Assembly: GCA_910580005.1 (NCBI GenBank) | Contig: CAJTXH010000003.1 | Span: 1 to 60,780, forward strand | Direction of reading: 5' to 3' | Length of the DNA: 60,780 nt | DNA from: an uncultured Lachnospiraceae bacterium | Lineage (GTDB): Bacteria > Bacillota > Clostridia > Lachnospirales > Lachnospiraceae | Shown here: positions 39,748 to 49,025 of the stretch, one piece after another | How positions within the stretch are numbered: the first letter of the stretch is position 1 | Layout: each line of letters opens with the position of its first letter | Notes under the pieces: generated by a model | What the model saw: only the letters and a program-made list of their open reading frames with translations | Told to the model about the DNA's origin: nothing | Database searches by the model: none | Translations under genes and position numbers: made by a program

Positions 39748-41298
39748 TTATGCTGTAAAGTCTATACTGCTTCCCATGTCAAGCCTGCTGCGGCTCTGTC
39801 TGCCAGATACTATAGTATCTGTATTACCTTCACTGTCTTCTTCATCATCAAAGTCAAATTTAAAACGCCTTCCACTGCCCTTTTCAAATTCCTTCTGGTT
39901 CTGTGAATCTGCCTGGCTGCTTTGTGAAAATGTAAAGTCTGATACTTCAACTTCTACTGCGTCAACTTTAAGGCTTCTGCTCTCAAGTGCTTCACGCAGT
40001 TCAAACATCTGGCTCTGTAAGGCTTCTTTTGCTTCTTCTGACTGTACTGTAAAATTAGCTGTCATAACACCATGGTTTGATGTAACTGATACCAGCACTT
40101 TGCCAAGGCTTTCAGGATTAAGCTGTAACTGCATGTTTGTCATTTCCTTGCCCATTGTTACCTTAATCTGCTCTACAACCTGGTTTACAATATTAATCAT
40201 TGTCTGCATATTTGCCTGCTGCGGCACAATCCCGTCCTGGACATCTGCTGCAGCTTGTGCAAGGTTCTGTATAAAACCTGCCTGGCTGTTGAAACTCTCT
40301 TCATGTACTGTCTGCCTGGCTTCTGTCTGTACACCACTCTCTGCCATTTCACTGCCTGCCTGGCTTCCTGTGCCCTGTTTAAAGTTTTCTGCATTGCCTG
40401 TACCAGCCTGTTCTTTGCCAGTTAACAGCTTTCCGTCTTGCTGCTGGATGTTATCCTTTACTTCTGTTTCTTCAGAAACCGCCGCTGCTTCTTTGCCTGT
40501 TGAAGCATATTGCACTGTTTCCTCTTTGCTTGCAGTTACCTGTACATCTTCTTCATTAGCAAATTCTACTGTAACAGTTTTATCTGCCATCTGGTCTGCT
40601 TCCTGCACCGCATTGCTAATATTTGCAAAGCTGCCATCTGGCATATCCTGTAAAAGTTGTGCAAAATCACTTTCTGCCATGCCTGTTAATGCCTCTATAT
40701 CAATATCAGCAATAACATCCGCAAGGTTGTTTAACTGTAACATCATGGACTCATCCATAAGCAAATCTGTAACATCTGATGCATTGTTGATAAACATTAC
40801 AAACTGCTTTAAATTGCCCATGTCAAGCAAATCAGCAAATGACATTCCTAATACTGCCATTATCTCAGCAAGTGCCTCATCATCCAGCCCTGTTATGTCT
40901 TTTACAGCCTCTTTGACCGCATTATTAACTGCATCCACACCTGCCATAACAGCATCAGTATTTTCCACATCTGTGCCATCCTGTGATACATTCCCTGCAG
41001 AAGAATTTGTATCTGCTGTACCATCCTGCTGTACCTGCGATGTACTATCTGCACCTGGCTGCTGGTTATTTGCTAGTGTATCAGTATTTACAGTATCTGA
41101 CGGCTGTGCCACATCCTTATCTGCTGCTGGCTGCTGTGCCTGTACAGTATCTTTGGCATTGCCAGCCTGTGCACTGCTTCCAATATTTAAGAAACTTTCA
41201 AATGCCTGTTTCCCTTTTGCCATGCCTTGTGTACTGCCAGCATTTGGAACTGTCTGGAACATCTGGCTGCCCAGTGTAACCGCACTGATTTCTTTCAT
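39748..41298 (-). CDS. fliK: Flagellar hook-length control protein FliK
   Basis: 516 residues. A long Gln/Asp/Thr/Ala-rich N-terminal region, as expected for the extended ruler part, is followed by the conserved C-terminal Flg_hook domain (about 385-475) with MQLNPESLGKVLVSVTSNHG and EAKEALQSQMFELREALESR. Secreted during hook growth; interaction with FlhB switches export specificity. GGAGGTGGAAC is upstream. Only the C-terminal domain is well conserved, which is normal for FliK. Confidence 0.9.
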   Translation of the reverse strand: MKEISAVTLGSQMFQTVPNAGSTQGMAKGKQAFESFLNIGSSAQAGNAKDTVQAQQPAADKDVAQPSDTVNTDTLANNQQPGADSTSQVQQDGTADTNSSAGNVSQDGTDVENTDAVMAGVDAVNNAVKEAVKDITGLDDEALAEIMAVLGMSFADLLDMGNLKQFVMFINNASDVTDLLMDESMMLQLNNLADVIADIDIEALTGMAESDFAQLLQDMPDGSFANISNAVQEADQMADKTVTVEFANEEDVQVTASKEETVQYASTGKEAAAVSEETEVKDNIQQQDGKLLTGKEQAGTGNAENFKQGTGSQAGSEMAESGVQTEARQTVHEESFNSQAGFIQNLAQAAADVQDGIVPQQANMQTMINIVNQVVEQIKVTMGKEMTNMQLQLNPESLGKVLVSVTSNHGVMTANFTVQSEEAKEALQSQMFELREALESRSLKVDAVEVEVSDFTFSQSSQADSQNQKEFEKGSGRRFKFDFDDEEDSEGNTDTIVSGRQSRSRLDMGSSIDFTA

Positions 41299-41412
41299 CG
41301 TTCCACCTCCTTAATAAAAATAATTATATATGTAAACAACCGCTTATTTATAACATAGGTTATAAATAAGCTGCTGGAAACACCTGGATATAAAATAAAT
41401 GAAATCCCGGGG

Positions 41413-42156
41413 CTATTTGCCTGTAGATATTTTTTTAGTAATCTGTGCAGCATATTCTGTATTCATTTCCTGCAGTATTGCTGCTGCCTGCTTTTCACTC
41501 ATGTTCTGGATTATATCACATATAAGGTCTAAGTCTTCATTCATCTCTGACATAACCTGTGCTGCACTTGCTGCCTCCATATTAGCATAATATGTAGCAA
41601 GGCTTTTTGCTTTTTCATTGTACCTTTCACGCTGCATTACCTGGCGGTAAATCTTTTCTGCGTTTTCAGGCTCTATTGACTCATAATATGAGCGGTATTC
41701 AGAAATATCAGGTGCATTATCATTAAAAACTATTTTTTCATTAAAATCTTCTACCTTTTTATCAAACTCATCCATCTGGTCTTTATATTTCTGGAGCTTC
41801 CTGACTTCCGCTTCAAGGTTTGCAATATAGTCAGAGTTGGCTTCTGTAGTACCTCCTTGTGCTTCAAGCTGGCTCTCCAGCTCCTTAATGCGTTCATTGG
41901 CAGATTTAAGTGTTGTATACTTATAATTATCCTCTGATGCCTGCATTTCTTCGGAAGGCGCTGGAAGGATTTTATTAACTACAGGGACATCTTTTAATAC
42001 TGGGTAAAGTATATTGCTCCCTATCCCCCCAACATCAAGCTTTATAAGAAAAGCAAAGACTGCAAGCCAGATTAAAATAATAACTAATACAATAATTGCA
42101 TTAACTAACTTACTTCCTCCGCTTTCATTTTCTTTTGTCTTGTCTTTTTTTGCCAT
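41413..42156 (-). CDS. YlxF/MotE-like membrane protein of the fla/che operon
   Basis: 247 residues. One N-terminal membrane segment (about 18-40) is followed by a coiled coil (about 80-135; ANERIKELESQLEAQGGTTE, YIANLEAEVRKLQKYKDQMD) and a C-terminal helical domain (about 150-240) of the MgtE-N/MotE type, with MEAASAAQVMSEM and MSEKQAAAILQEM repeats that resemble FliG N-terminal folds. It occupies the ylxF position between fliJ and fliK. It may chaperone or link stator and export parts; in Rhizobium MotE is a MotC chaperone, but that role is not shown here. Confidence 0.75.
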   Translation of the reverse strand: MAKKDKTKENESGGSKLVNAIIVLVIILIWLAVFAFLIKLDVGGIGSNILYPVLKDVPVVNKILPAPSEEMQASEDNYKYTTLKSANERIKELESQLEAQGGTTEANSDYIANLEAEVRKLQKYKDQMDEFDKKVEDFNEKIVFNDNAPDISEYRSYYESIEPENAEKIYRQVMQRERYNEKAKSLATYYANMEAASAAQVMSEMNEDLDLICDIIQNMSEKQAAAILQEMNTEYAAQITKKISTGK

Positions 42157-42161
42157 TGTGT

Positions 42162-42617
42162 TTAATCCTCGCTTTCCCCGGCGCTCCGGAACCGGAAACT
42201 TACAAGCTGGTCAATTTCTTTCTGTTCCTGGGCATTTATTTCTGCCTTAAATTCCTCAAATGCCTTTTCTTTCAGCTTCTCATATATTTTTCTTTCTTTC
42301 ATGGCATTATCCAGCTTTGCACGCGCCTGCGCAACTCTTTCCTCCTGCTTCCTTATTACGATAATCTGGAGTTTTATATTATATTTTAAATTTTCAACAC
42401 TATCTTCAAGCCTCTTTATGCTTAAAATAACCAGCCTGTCACTTACTGCTTCAAAAAGCTGCTGTTCAAACCCGCTTTTCCTGTTTTCAAGAAGCATAAG
42501 CTTATGTTCTTCTTCACGAAGCTTCATTGTTTCAATTCCATATTCAGCTTTTGCCTGGTCTTCAAGCTTTGTCTTTACTGACAATATGCTTTCCATTTTG
42601 AAAATAAACTTTGCCAT
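42162..42617 (-). CDS. fliJ: Flagellar export ATPase-associated protein FliJ
   Basis: 151 residues, almost entirely alpha-helical coiled coil, as known for FliJ, the central stalk inside the FliI hexamer. Start MAKFIFKMESILSVKTKLED is family-like. Sequence conservation is weak; position between fliI and ylxF and the length support the call. The start at 42617 is preferred over an ATG-like frame 30 bases upstream that overlaps fliI's end; the ribosome binding site AGGATT is modest, so coupling to fliI is likely. Confidence 0.85.
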   Translation of the reverse strand: MAKFIFKMESILSVKTKLEDQAKAEYGIETMKLREEEHKLMLLENRKSGFEQQLFEAVSDRLVILSIKRLEDSVENLKYNIKLQIIVIRKQEERVAQARAKLDNAMKERKIYEKLKEKAFEEFKAEINAQEQKEIDQLVSFRFRSAGESED

Positions 42618-42627
42618 TTTAATAATC

Positions 42628-43947
42628 CTATGCCTGGTTCTCCTCAAAAAGAGCCCTTAAATTCTGGACTGTATCTTCAAAACCAGCTTTTTCATAAACA
42701 TCCTGCATTAAAAACTCATTAACTGCATCTATTTTTGACAATGCATAATCAATATTTTTATTAGAACCAGGCTTATATGCACCAATATTTACTAAATCTT
42801 CCGCTTCTGCATATGTAGCAAGCACATTATTAAGTACGCCGCTTGCCTTTTTATGTTCTTTGGTAACAATACTGCCCATTACACGGGAAATGCTCTGCAG
42901 CACATCTATTGCCGGATAATGGTTTTTCTGTGCAATTTTCCTGTTTAATACAATATGGCCATCCAGAATACTCCTTGCAGTATCTGTAATTGGCTCATTA
43001 AAATCATCCCCGTCTACAAGAACCGTATAAAGACCTGTTATAGAACCTGCATCAGAACAGCCCGCCCTTTCTAAAAGCTTAGGCATCTCGGAATACACAC
43101 TTGGGGGATAGCCCCTTGAAACAGGCGGCTCACCAGATGCAAGCCCTATCTCCCTTTGTGCCATTGAAAAACGTGTAAGCGAATCCATCATCAGAAGTAC
43201 ATCTTTTCCCTGGTCCCTGAAATATTCTGCTACTGCTGTAGCCGTCATGGCAGCCTTTTTACGGATAAGCGCCGGCTTATCTGATGTGGCTACTACTACC
43301 ACTGACCTTGCCATTCCTTCAGGACCTAAATCCCTTTCTATAAACTCCCTTACTTCCCTGCCACGCTCCCCTATAAGGGCTATAACATTTATATCTGCTT
43401 TTGTATTTCTTGCAAACATTCCCATAAGCGTGCTTTTACCGACACCGCTGCCCGCAAATATGCCAATACGCTGGCCCTTGCCAACTGTTATAAGGCCATC
43501 TACTGCCTTTACCCCTAAAGGAAGCACTTCATCTATTATCTTTCTTTTTAATGGGTCAGGCGGCTGTGCATCAACCGGGTAAGCGGCCTTTGTGCTTAAT
43601 CCAGAACCGTCTATAGGATGCCCAAGCCCGTCTAATGTCTTTCCTAAAAGTTCATCACCTACAGGGACTTCAAGTGGTGTATTGGTATTTTCAACCCTGC
43701 TTCCAAGCCCTACGCCCTCTGTTTTGCCATATGGCATCAGAAGCACCCTGTCATCCCTGAAGCCTACTACTTCTGCATTAATAATATGGTTTGTATCTTT
43801 CGTTATAATATGGCATAAATCATTAAGCCTTGCTAAAGGCCCTACCGATTCAACTGTAAGCCCTACAACCTTGGCTACCTTGCCAAGGCATTTCTCATAT
43901 GACTGCTCCAGAAGCATATTATATTTTGACAAATCAATATTATGCAT
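42628..43947 (-). CDS. fliI: Flagellum-specific ATP synthase/export ATPase FliI
   Basis: 439 residues, F1-beta-like. Walker A GSGVGKST lies at 166-173 (GIFAGSGVGKSTLMGMFARN), and Walker B is in VLLMMDSLTRFSMAQREIGL. GLASGEPPVSRGYPPSVYSE is a FliI signature. It energises delivery of export substrates. Followed by fliJ within 11 bases. Confidence 0.97.
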   Translation of the reverse strand: MHNIDLSKYNMLLEQSYEKCLGKVAKVVGLTVESVGPLARLNDLCHIITKDTNHIINAEVVGFRDDRVLLMPYGKTEGVGLGSRVENTNTPLEVPVGDELLGKTLDGLGHPIDGSGLSTKAAYPVDAQPPDPLKRKIIDEVLPLGVKAVDGLITVGKGQRIGIFAGSGVGKSTLMGMFARNTKADINVIALIGERGREVREFIERDLGPEGMARSVVVVATSDKPALIRKKAAMTATAVAEYFRDQGKDVLLMMDSLTRFSMAQREIGLASGEPPVSRGYPPSVYSEMPKLLERAGCSDAGSITGLYTVLVDGDDFNEPITDTARSILDGHIVLNRKIAQKNHYPAIDVLQSISRVMGSIVTKEHKKASGVLNNVLATYAEAEDLVNIGAYKPGSNKNIDYALSKIDAVNEFLMQDVYEKAGFEDTVQNLRALFEENQA

Positions 43948-43974
43948 ACAATGTTTCTCTCTTTCTTCTTTTTA

Positions 43975-44811
43975 TCACATTGCAATCATCTTTATCTGTT
44001 CACGCAGGCTGTCAAGCTGTGCATCAAGGCTGCAGTCAACAATCTTGTTGTCAGTTTCTATAATACACTGGTTTGCAGATAAACTGTTATCCTCTGTTAT
44101 TTCAAGTTCTGTGCCCTCTTTTAACTCTTTAATAAAAGCACTGCGCTTTGACGATACAATTGCTATATCTGCTTTGGACACCCTTAAAACTATCTTTTTA
44201 GATTTTTCAAGATTATGGAGAGCACTATCTATAAGATGAACTATTACATCCTTCTTGCTTTTACACACAGCACCTGTAAGTTTCTCTACAAGTGCCGCTA
44301 CTATAGATGCAAAATGTGGTTCAAGTTCTTTTTCCTGCTCCCTTAATCCAAGTAGCTTCTCATTATATTCCTGCCTTAATGCCTCTTCCTGTTCCCTGAG
44401 TGCCTGCATTGCATAATTCTGTCCTTCTTCAATGCCTTGCGTCTTGCCTTCCTCATAAGCATCCTTTTTAATGTTTTCTGCCTGTGCATTGGCTTGTGCT
44501 ATTATTTCATCTGCCTGCGCCCTGGCGGCATTTATAAGTTCTTCACTTTGTGCTGCTGTCTCTTCTGAAAGCTTCTGCCTTTCTTCGTCAAGGACTTCTT
44601 CCATATTTATTACATTCAGCCCGCTTGTAAACTCCGCACCTGCATCACCATCCAGTTCTGTAAGCTGCCTGAACTGGTATCCGCCAGCTTCTTCTGCAGG
44701 CTGTGCATATATTCCAGGTATAAACTCCTCTATACGGCTGTCAGAATCAATTACACAATTCTTTCCTTCGCTTAAATTATTAAAGTACACAGACTTTATA
44801 AGATTAGACAA
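43975..44811 (-). CDS. fliH: Flagellar export ATPase regulator FliH
   Basis: 278 residues. A long coiled coil (about 75-165; ERQKLSEETAAQSEELINAA, QADEIIAQANAQAENIKKDA) and a C-terminal V-ATPase E-like domain (about 170-275) are typical of FliH, the FliI-binding peripheral stalk. The start is a TTG (44811) overlapping the end of fliG by eight bases, behind GGAGGTGACGAG; the next in-frame Met is about 70 residues in, so TTG is favoured. Sequence divergence makes the call rest partly on position. Confidence 0.88.
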   Translation of the reverse strand: MSNLIKSVYFNNLSEGKNCVIDSDSRIEEFIPGIYAQPAEEAGGYQFRQLTELDGDAGAEFTSGLNVINMEEVLDEERQKLSEETAAQSEELINAARAQADEIIAQANAQAENIKKDAYEEGKTQGIEEGQNYAMQALREQEEALRQEYNEKLLGLREQEKELEPHFASIVAALVEKLTGAVCKSKKDVIVHLIDSALHNLEKSKKIVLRVSKADIAIVSSKRSAFIKELKEGTELEITEDNSLSANQCIIETDNKIVDCSLDAQLDSLREQIKMIAM

Positions 44812-45811
44812 CTATCTCGTCACCTCCACCTCTTGAGATAATAATCTCAGCAGAGTCTTCGAGCTTACGTATGATATTAACAATCTTCTGCTGTGCTTCT
44901 TCAACATCCTTAAGACGTACAGGCCCCATAAAGTCCATATCTTCCTTTATCATTGTAGCAAGACGTTTTGAAAGGTTGTTAAATATAAGGTTCTGTACTT
45001 CTTCATTAGAGCCTTTAAGCGCAACTGCAAGCTCGTTGTTGTCAACTTCACGTAATACACGCTGTACAGATCTGTCGTCCAGTGAAAGGATATCCTCGAA
45101 TACAAACATCTTTTTGCGGATTTCATCAGCAAGTTCTGGATCTTCAATTTCAAGACTTTCCATAATATGCTTTTCTGTACCACGGTCTACAGTATTTAAT
45201 ATCTCTACGATAGAGTCTACACCACCAACAATTGTGTAGTCCTGGTTTACAAGTGAAGCAAGTTTCTGTTCCAATACTTTTTCTACCTCTTTTATAACAT
45301 CAGGCGACGTCCTGTCCATCTGTGCTATACGTTTTGCAACATCTGTCTGTTTCTCTGGTGCAAGTGCTGAGATAATAGCTGATGCCTGCCCCGATGACAA
45401 GTATGACAGTATCAATGCTATTGTCTGTGGATGCTCATCCTGTATAAAGTTAAGAAGCTGTGAAGCATCCGTTTTACGCACAAATTCAAACGGCCTTACC
45501 TGGAGTGAAGCAGTAAGCTTTCCGATAACATCTTTTGCACGTTCTGCACCAAGTGCTTTTTCCAGCAAATCCTTGGCATATGTAATACCACCCTCAGCAA
45601 TATACTGCTGTGCAAGGCAGACCTCATAAAATTCATCAAGTATAGAGTCCTTTATTGCTGGTGATACACTTCTGGTATTAGCAATTTCAAGGGTAAGCTG
45701 CTCTATTTCATCTTCTTTTAAATGCTTAAATACATTTGCAGATTTGTCAGGCCCAAGTGCAATAAGCAGTATTGCCGCTTTCTGCACCCCGCTGATATTT
45801 TCCTTAGCCAT
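44804..45811 (-). CDS. fliG: Flagellar motor switch protein FliG
   Basis: 335 residues in three helical domains. N-terminal: KENISGVQKAAILLIALGPD. Middle: FIQDEHPQTIALILSYLSSG, the EHPQ motif. C-terminal torque helix: KMFVFEDILSLDDRSVQRVL, carrying the charged residues that meet MotA. It couples stator force to the MS ring. The start at 45811 has AGGTGGGAAAAGGC upstream; a GTG 12 bases earlier overlaps that site. Confidence 0.97.
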   Translation of the reverse strand: MAKENISGVQKAAILLIALGPDKSANVFKHLKEDEIEQLTLEIANTRSVSPAIKDSILDEFYEVCLAQQYIAEGGITYAKDLLEKALGAERAKDVIGKLTASLQVRPFEFVRKTDASQLLNFIQDEHPQTIALILSYLSSGQASAIISALAPEKQTDVAKRIAQMDRTSPDVIKEVEKVLEQKLASLVNQDYTIVGGVDSIVEILNTVDRGTEKHIMESLEIEDPELADEIRKKMFVFEDILSLDDRSVQRVLREVDNNELAVALKGSNEEVQNLIFNNLSKRLATMIKEDMDFMGPVRLKDVEEAQQKIVNIIRKLEDSAEIIISRGGGDEIVV

Positions 45812-45831
45812 GCCTTTTCCCACCTTTCACT

Positions 45832-47457
45832 TTAATTCCAGTCTTCATTAAGCCAGTTCCTTAAAAGCTGTGCAACAGCTTCAGGGTTCTCATCAACAAA
45901 CTTCTCAATCATCTTCCTTGTCTCTGACTTCTCGCTGAATTCTATATCATCAAGTGACTGGTTTTCTTTAGTTGTAGCTAAAAGCTGTTCTACTGAAAGC
46001 TCTGGCTCTTCGTCTGCTGCCCTTACAGGAGCTGTTCCACGGAGTACAACAAATATAAGTAAAGCAATAATAAGGACTGCAAGGATTATCATAAGATAAT
46101 CTGAAATCCCCCTGGTTGTTTCTGTCTTCTCCACAAACTTTGGCACTTCATAAGCCACAATATTAATATTGCCTTCATCTATGCCTGTAGCTGCTGAAAC
46201 CAGGCCAATTTCTTCTGCTGTCGCCTGTATTACAGTCCTTTCATTATTCTGTGCCATAAACTCTTCAAACGTAATGCCGTTAAGCGCACCAGTGTTCTCA
46301 AGTTCCTCCTCATCATACACATTATAACGCGTAACAACAATTCCTAATGAAGATATATCTGTCTGTATAGTAGGTTTTTCCTGCTTTATATTTTCAATTG
46401 TTTCATTAGTAAAAATATTTTCAAGCTTTTCTATGCTTACAGAAGAACCTGAACCATCAGTCCTGTTCATCATATAGTCTGTATCATCATCATTTGACTG
46501 TGTGCCAGGCTCGCCATTTACCACACCTGTTGTGCCTTCTGCATTATACCTGTAAAGTTTGCCCGGATACCCGTTCTCCATTCCTTCTGCAACATCATAT
46601 GACTTCCTTAATGTTTCAATCTTCCTCATATCAAACTGTATGCCGTCTGTGCCAACTTCTACATCATCATAGTTACAGCTTAAAAGAAGGTTTATAACAT
46701 TCTGTTTAATAGTCTGCCTTAACTTTGAAACATACTCAGAACTTCCGCCTCCAAACGCACCGCCAAGACCATCATCAAGCGAACCATTAAAAATATTATG
46801 CCCGTCAAAATCATTTATAACAACATTAGAAACATCTGTACCCACCGTACCAGCAAGCCAGTATGCAAGTGCTTCAGCCCTTTCAGTGGTAACTTCTTTT
46901 TTATTTTTTTCACTTACATCAATAACTGCCGTAATTGATGTTGAGCTTTTATCAGAATCTTCAAGCACCTTATAAGATGTTTCCGGCACATCAATAAATA
47001 CATTGGCATCATCTACAAATGAATACTTTACAAGGGTCTGTTTAATCTGTGACTGGAGTGCAAGTATCCTTTTCTGGCTTTTTTCACTCTCCGTAGTTGA
47101 CATTGAATTGTCAAATGCCTTATCCCATGTATAACCTTTTTCTGCAAGACCATTATCACTCATAGTATAAAGCGCATTAGTCACATCCCCCTCTTTGACA
47201 TAAAGCTTAAGCCCATCCTTCGATGCCTTATACTTTATACCTGAACTCTCAAGCGCATTTGCCATTGAATTGGCATCATCAAGGTTTTCAAACGCCTGGA
47301 ACATAGTCCACGACGGTCTTGAAACAAACCATGCCGTAGCGCCTATAGCAAGAAGCACTACACATATTACTGCTATGATTATGGTTTTTTGTTTACCTGT
47401 GTATCTGCTCCAAAACTCCTTAAATTTGTTTGGAATTTCTTTAATTCTCTCTTGCAT
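45832..47457 (-). CDS. fliF: Flagellar MS-ring protein FliF
   Basis: 541 residues. Membrane segments lie near 26-46 and 450-472 and enclose the YscJ/FliF ring-building domains, with the signatures ILALQSQIKQTLVKYSFVDD, AYWLAGTVGTDVSNVVINDF and the C-terminal FliG-binding tail (NPEAVAQLLRNWLNEDW). First ring of the basal body. GGGGAGCTTAGCT lies upstream of the ATG. Confidence 0.96.
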   Translation of the reverse strand: MQERIKEIPNKFKEFWSRYTGKQKTIIIAVICVVLLAIGATAWFVSRPSWTMFQAFENLDDANSMANALESSGIKYKASKDGLKLYVKEGDVTNALYTMSDNGLAEKGYTWDKAFDNSMSTTESEKSQKRILALQSQIKQTLVKYSFVDDANVFIDVPETSYKVLEDSDKSSTSITAVIDVSEKNKKEVTTERAEALAYWLAGTVGTDVSNVVINDFDGHNIFNGSLDDGLGGAFGGGSSEYVSKLRQTIKQNVINLLLSCNYDDVEVGTDGIQFDMRKIETLRKSYDVAEGMENGYPGKLYRYNAEGTTGVVNGEPGTQSNDDDTDYMMNRTDGSGSSVSIEKLENIFTNETIENIKQEKPTIQTDISSLGIVVTRYNVYDEEELENTGALNGITFEEFMAQNNERTVIQATAEEIGLVSAATGIDEGNINIVAYEVPKFVEKTETTRGISDYLMIILAVLIIALLIFVVLRGTAPVRAADEEPELSVEQLLATTKENQSLDDIEFSEKSETRKMIEKFVDENPEAVAQLLRNWLNEDWN

Positions 47458-47498
47458 AGCTAAGCTCCCCTAATAACAGTTAAGATTTTAGATACTTT

Positions 47499-47843
47499 TT
47501 ATATCTGGATATTCATTATTTCTTTATATGCACTCAAAAATGCATCCCTAACTGCAACTGTATACTGGAGTGACACATTAGCTTTCTGCTGTGCAATTTG
47601 CAAATCATGTATGCTGTCTGTTTCCCCAAGTGCAAACTTTATTTCTTCTTCCTCTGCTGCATTGCTGTACGCATTTGCCTCACTTATCAGGTTCAGTGCT
47701 GAATCAAATGCAGTCTGGAATGCAGTATTGCCTTCCCCTGGATTAATAATTAAAGGGTCCTTGCCATCTGCTAAACCAGATGAAATTGATGGTGTCTTAA
47801 AATAACCACTAAAATCCACACCATTAACCAGTGAAAAATCCAT
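47499..47843 (-). CDS. fliE: Rod/MS-ring junction protein FliE
   Basis: 114 residues. C-terminal helix pair with FQTAFDSALNLISEANAYSN and SIHDLQIAQQKANVSLQYTV is diagnostic. Connects the MS ring and the rod. The start at 47843 (MDFSLVNGVDF) has GGAGG eight bases upstream; that site is itself part of an ATGGAGG in which an earlier in-frame ATG begins, a pattern seen at several genes in this window. Confidence 0.93.
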   Translation of the reverse strand: MDFSLVNGVDFSGYFKTPSISSGLADGKDPLIINPGEGNTAFQTAFDSALNLISEANAYSNAAEEEEIKFALGETDSIHDLQIAQQKANVSLQYTVAVRDAFLSAYKEIMNIQI

Positions 47844-47922
47844 ATTATTAGCCTCCATCCCCGCTGCTGTCCTGCTGCGGTATATTTTTTACTCCCATCC
47901 GTTTAACTGGCTGTTATGATTT

Positions 47923-48363
47923 TTATGCCTTGCCTATTTCAAGTGCCTTAAGCTGCATATTCTTTGCTGCATTAAATGCTGTTACATTTGCCTCATAAGA
48001 GCGGCTTGCATCAATCATGTCAGTCATTTCAGTAACTGTGCTTACATTAGGGTACATTACATACCCTTTCTCATCAGCATCGGGATGGGATGGGTCGTAC
48101 ACAAGACGCCCCTCTGTACTTTTATCTTCAAAAATATTTGAAATCTTAACACCCTTGCCTACATGCCCTGTTGCATTTATAAGGGCTTCATCAAAGGAAA
48201 CATAAGCTTTCTCCTGGAAAATAACTGATTTCCTCATATATGGGTTGCCATCTGCATCCCTTGTGGTATTTACATTGGCAATATTCTGTGATATAACATC
48301 CAGTCTTGTTCTCTGTGCCGTCATACCGCTGGCACTTATATCCATAGCAGAAAAAACTCTCAT
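47923..48363 (-). CDS. flgC: Proximal rod protein FlgC
   Basis: 146 residues. N-terminal MRVFSAMDISASGMTAQRTR with SQNIANVNTTRDADG, and the C-terminal helix MTDMIDASRSYEANVTAFNA, are FlgC signatures. Exported rod subunit. GACAGGAGGGGTT is upstream; follows flgB by 11 bases. Confidence 0.96.
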   Translation of the reverse strand: MRVFSAMDISASGMTAQRTRLDVISQNIANVNTTRDADGNPYMRKSVIFQEKAYVSFDEALINATGHVGKGVKISNIFEDKSTEGRLVYDPSHPDADEKGYVMYPNVSTVTEMTDMIDASRSYEANVTAFNAAKNMQLKALEIGKA

Positions 48364-48374
48364 AACCCCTCCTG

Positions 48375-48764
48375 TCAGCTTGTCTTCATAACACTTTTAA
48401 GCCTTGAAAACTCTTGTGAAACTGAATCAAGCATAGTGTAATATTTCATCTGGTTCTTTGCAAGTTCGGCATTCTCCGTATCTATGTCAACATTATTGCC
48501 ATCAAGCCTGTAACTGACAGTCCCGTAATCCGTATATGTAGTGCCTGTCAGGACTTCAAGGTCAGCCCCTGCTATCTCATCATCAAGTGAACCCCCACCT
48601 GAAACCGCACACCGCAGATATGTTTCAAAATCAACATCTTTCCGCTTATATCCAGGTGTATCTACATTAGCAATATTGTTAGATATTGCAGCATTCCTGG
48701 TCCAGCTTGCATCTGCTGCTTTCTCAAGTACATTAATATAGTTAAATGCTCCCGTTGATACCAT
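48375..48764 (-). CDS. flgB: Proximal rod protein FlgB
   Basis: 129 residues. ASWTRNAAISNNIANVDTPG with YKRKDVDFE, and the C-terminal ELAKNQMKYYTMLDSVSQEF, define FlgB. First gene of the fla/che operon, about 80 bases from a sigma-A-type promoter; GGAGAGGAGAATTGT is its ribosome binding site. Confidence 0.96.
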   Translation of the reverse strand: MVSTGAFNYINVLEKAADASWTRNAAISNNIANVDTPGYKRKDVDFETYLRCAVSGGGSLDDEIAGADLEVLTGTTYTDYGTVSYRLDGNNVDIDTENAELAKNQMKYYTMLDSVSQEFSRLKSVMKTS

Positions 48765-48852
48765 ACAATTCTCCTCTCCACAAATTTATTATACACATTC
48801 CAGATTTTATATATTTCCTTCTGGGAAATTACTGCATAACAATACACATCTA

Positions 48853-48881
48853 ATTATAAAGATATTGAGGTCAAATTACAA
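48853..48881 (-). promoter_or_regulatory. Putative sigma-A promoter of the fla/che operon
   Basis: On the minus strand TTGTAA (48881-48876), 17 bases, perfect TATAAT (48858-48853). Predicted start near 48846. It is the only good promoter seen between codY and flgB. An AT-rich sequence 13-27 bases upstream of the -35 resembles a CodY box (see findings). Confidence 0.6.
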
Positions 48882-49025
48882 GTATATATAAAAAATTTTT
48901 TAAATTTTTCACCGGTTTTGTAACAAAATCTTCCAATTCACATCCCACCTGTGTTGTGCATAATGTCAGTAAAAAACATTTGCTTACTTATGTATTTGCT
49001 TTTGTGTTTCTACCTATTTAGAATA

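Noticed and set aside
39395..41314. A 639-codon open frame on the plus strand, antisense to flgD and fliK
   Set aside because: Its composition (Ser, Cys, Ala, Leu) is the mirror of the Gln/Thr/Ala/Glu-rich fliK frame, it has no ribosome binding site, and fliK and flgD are clear genes.
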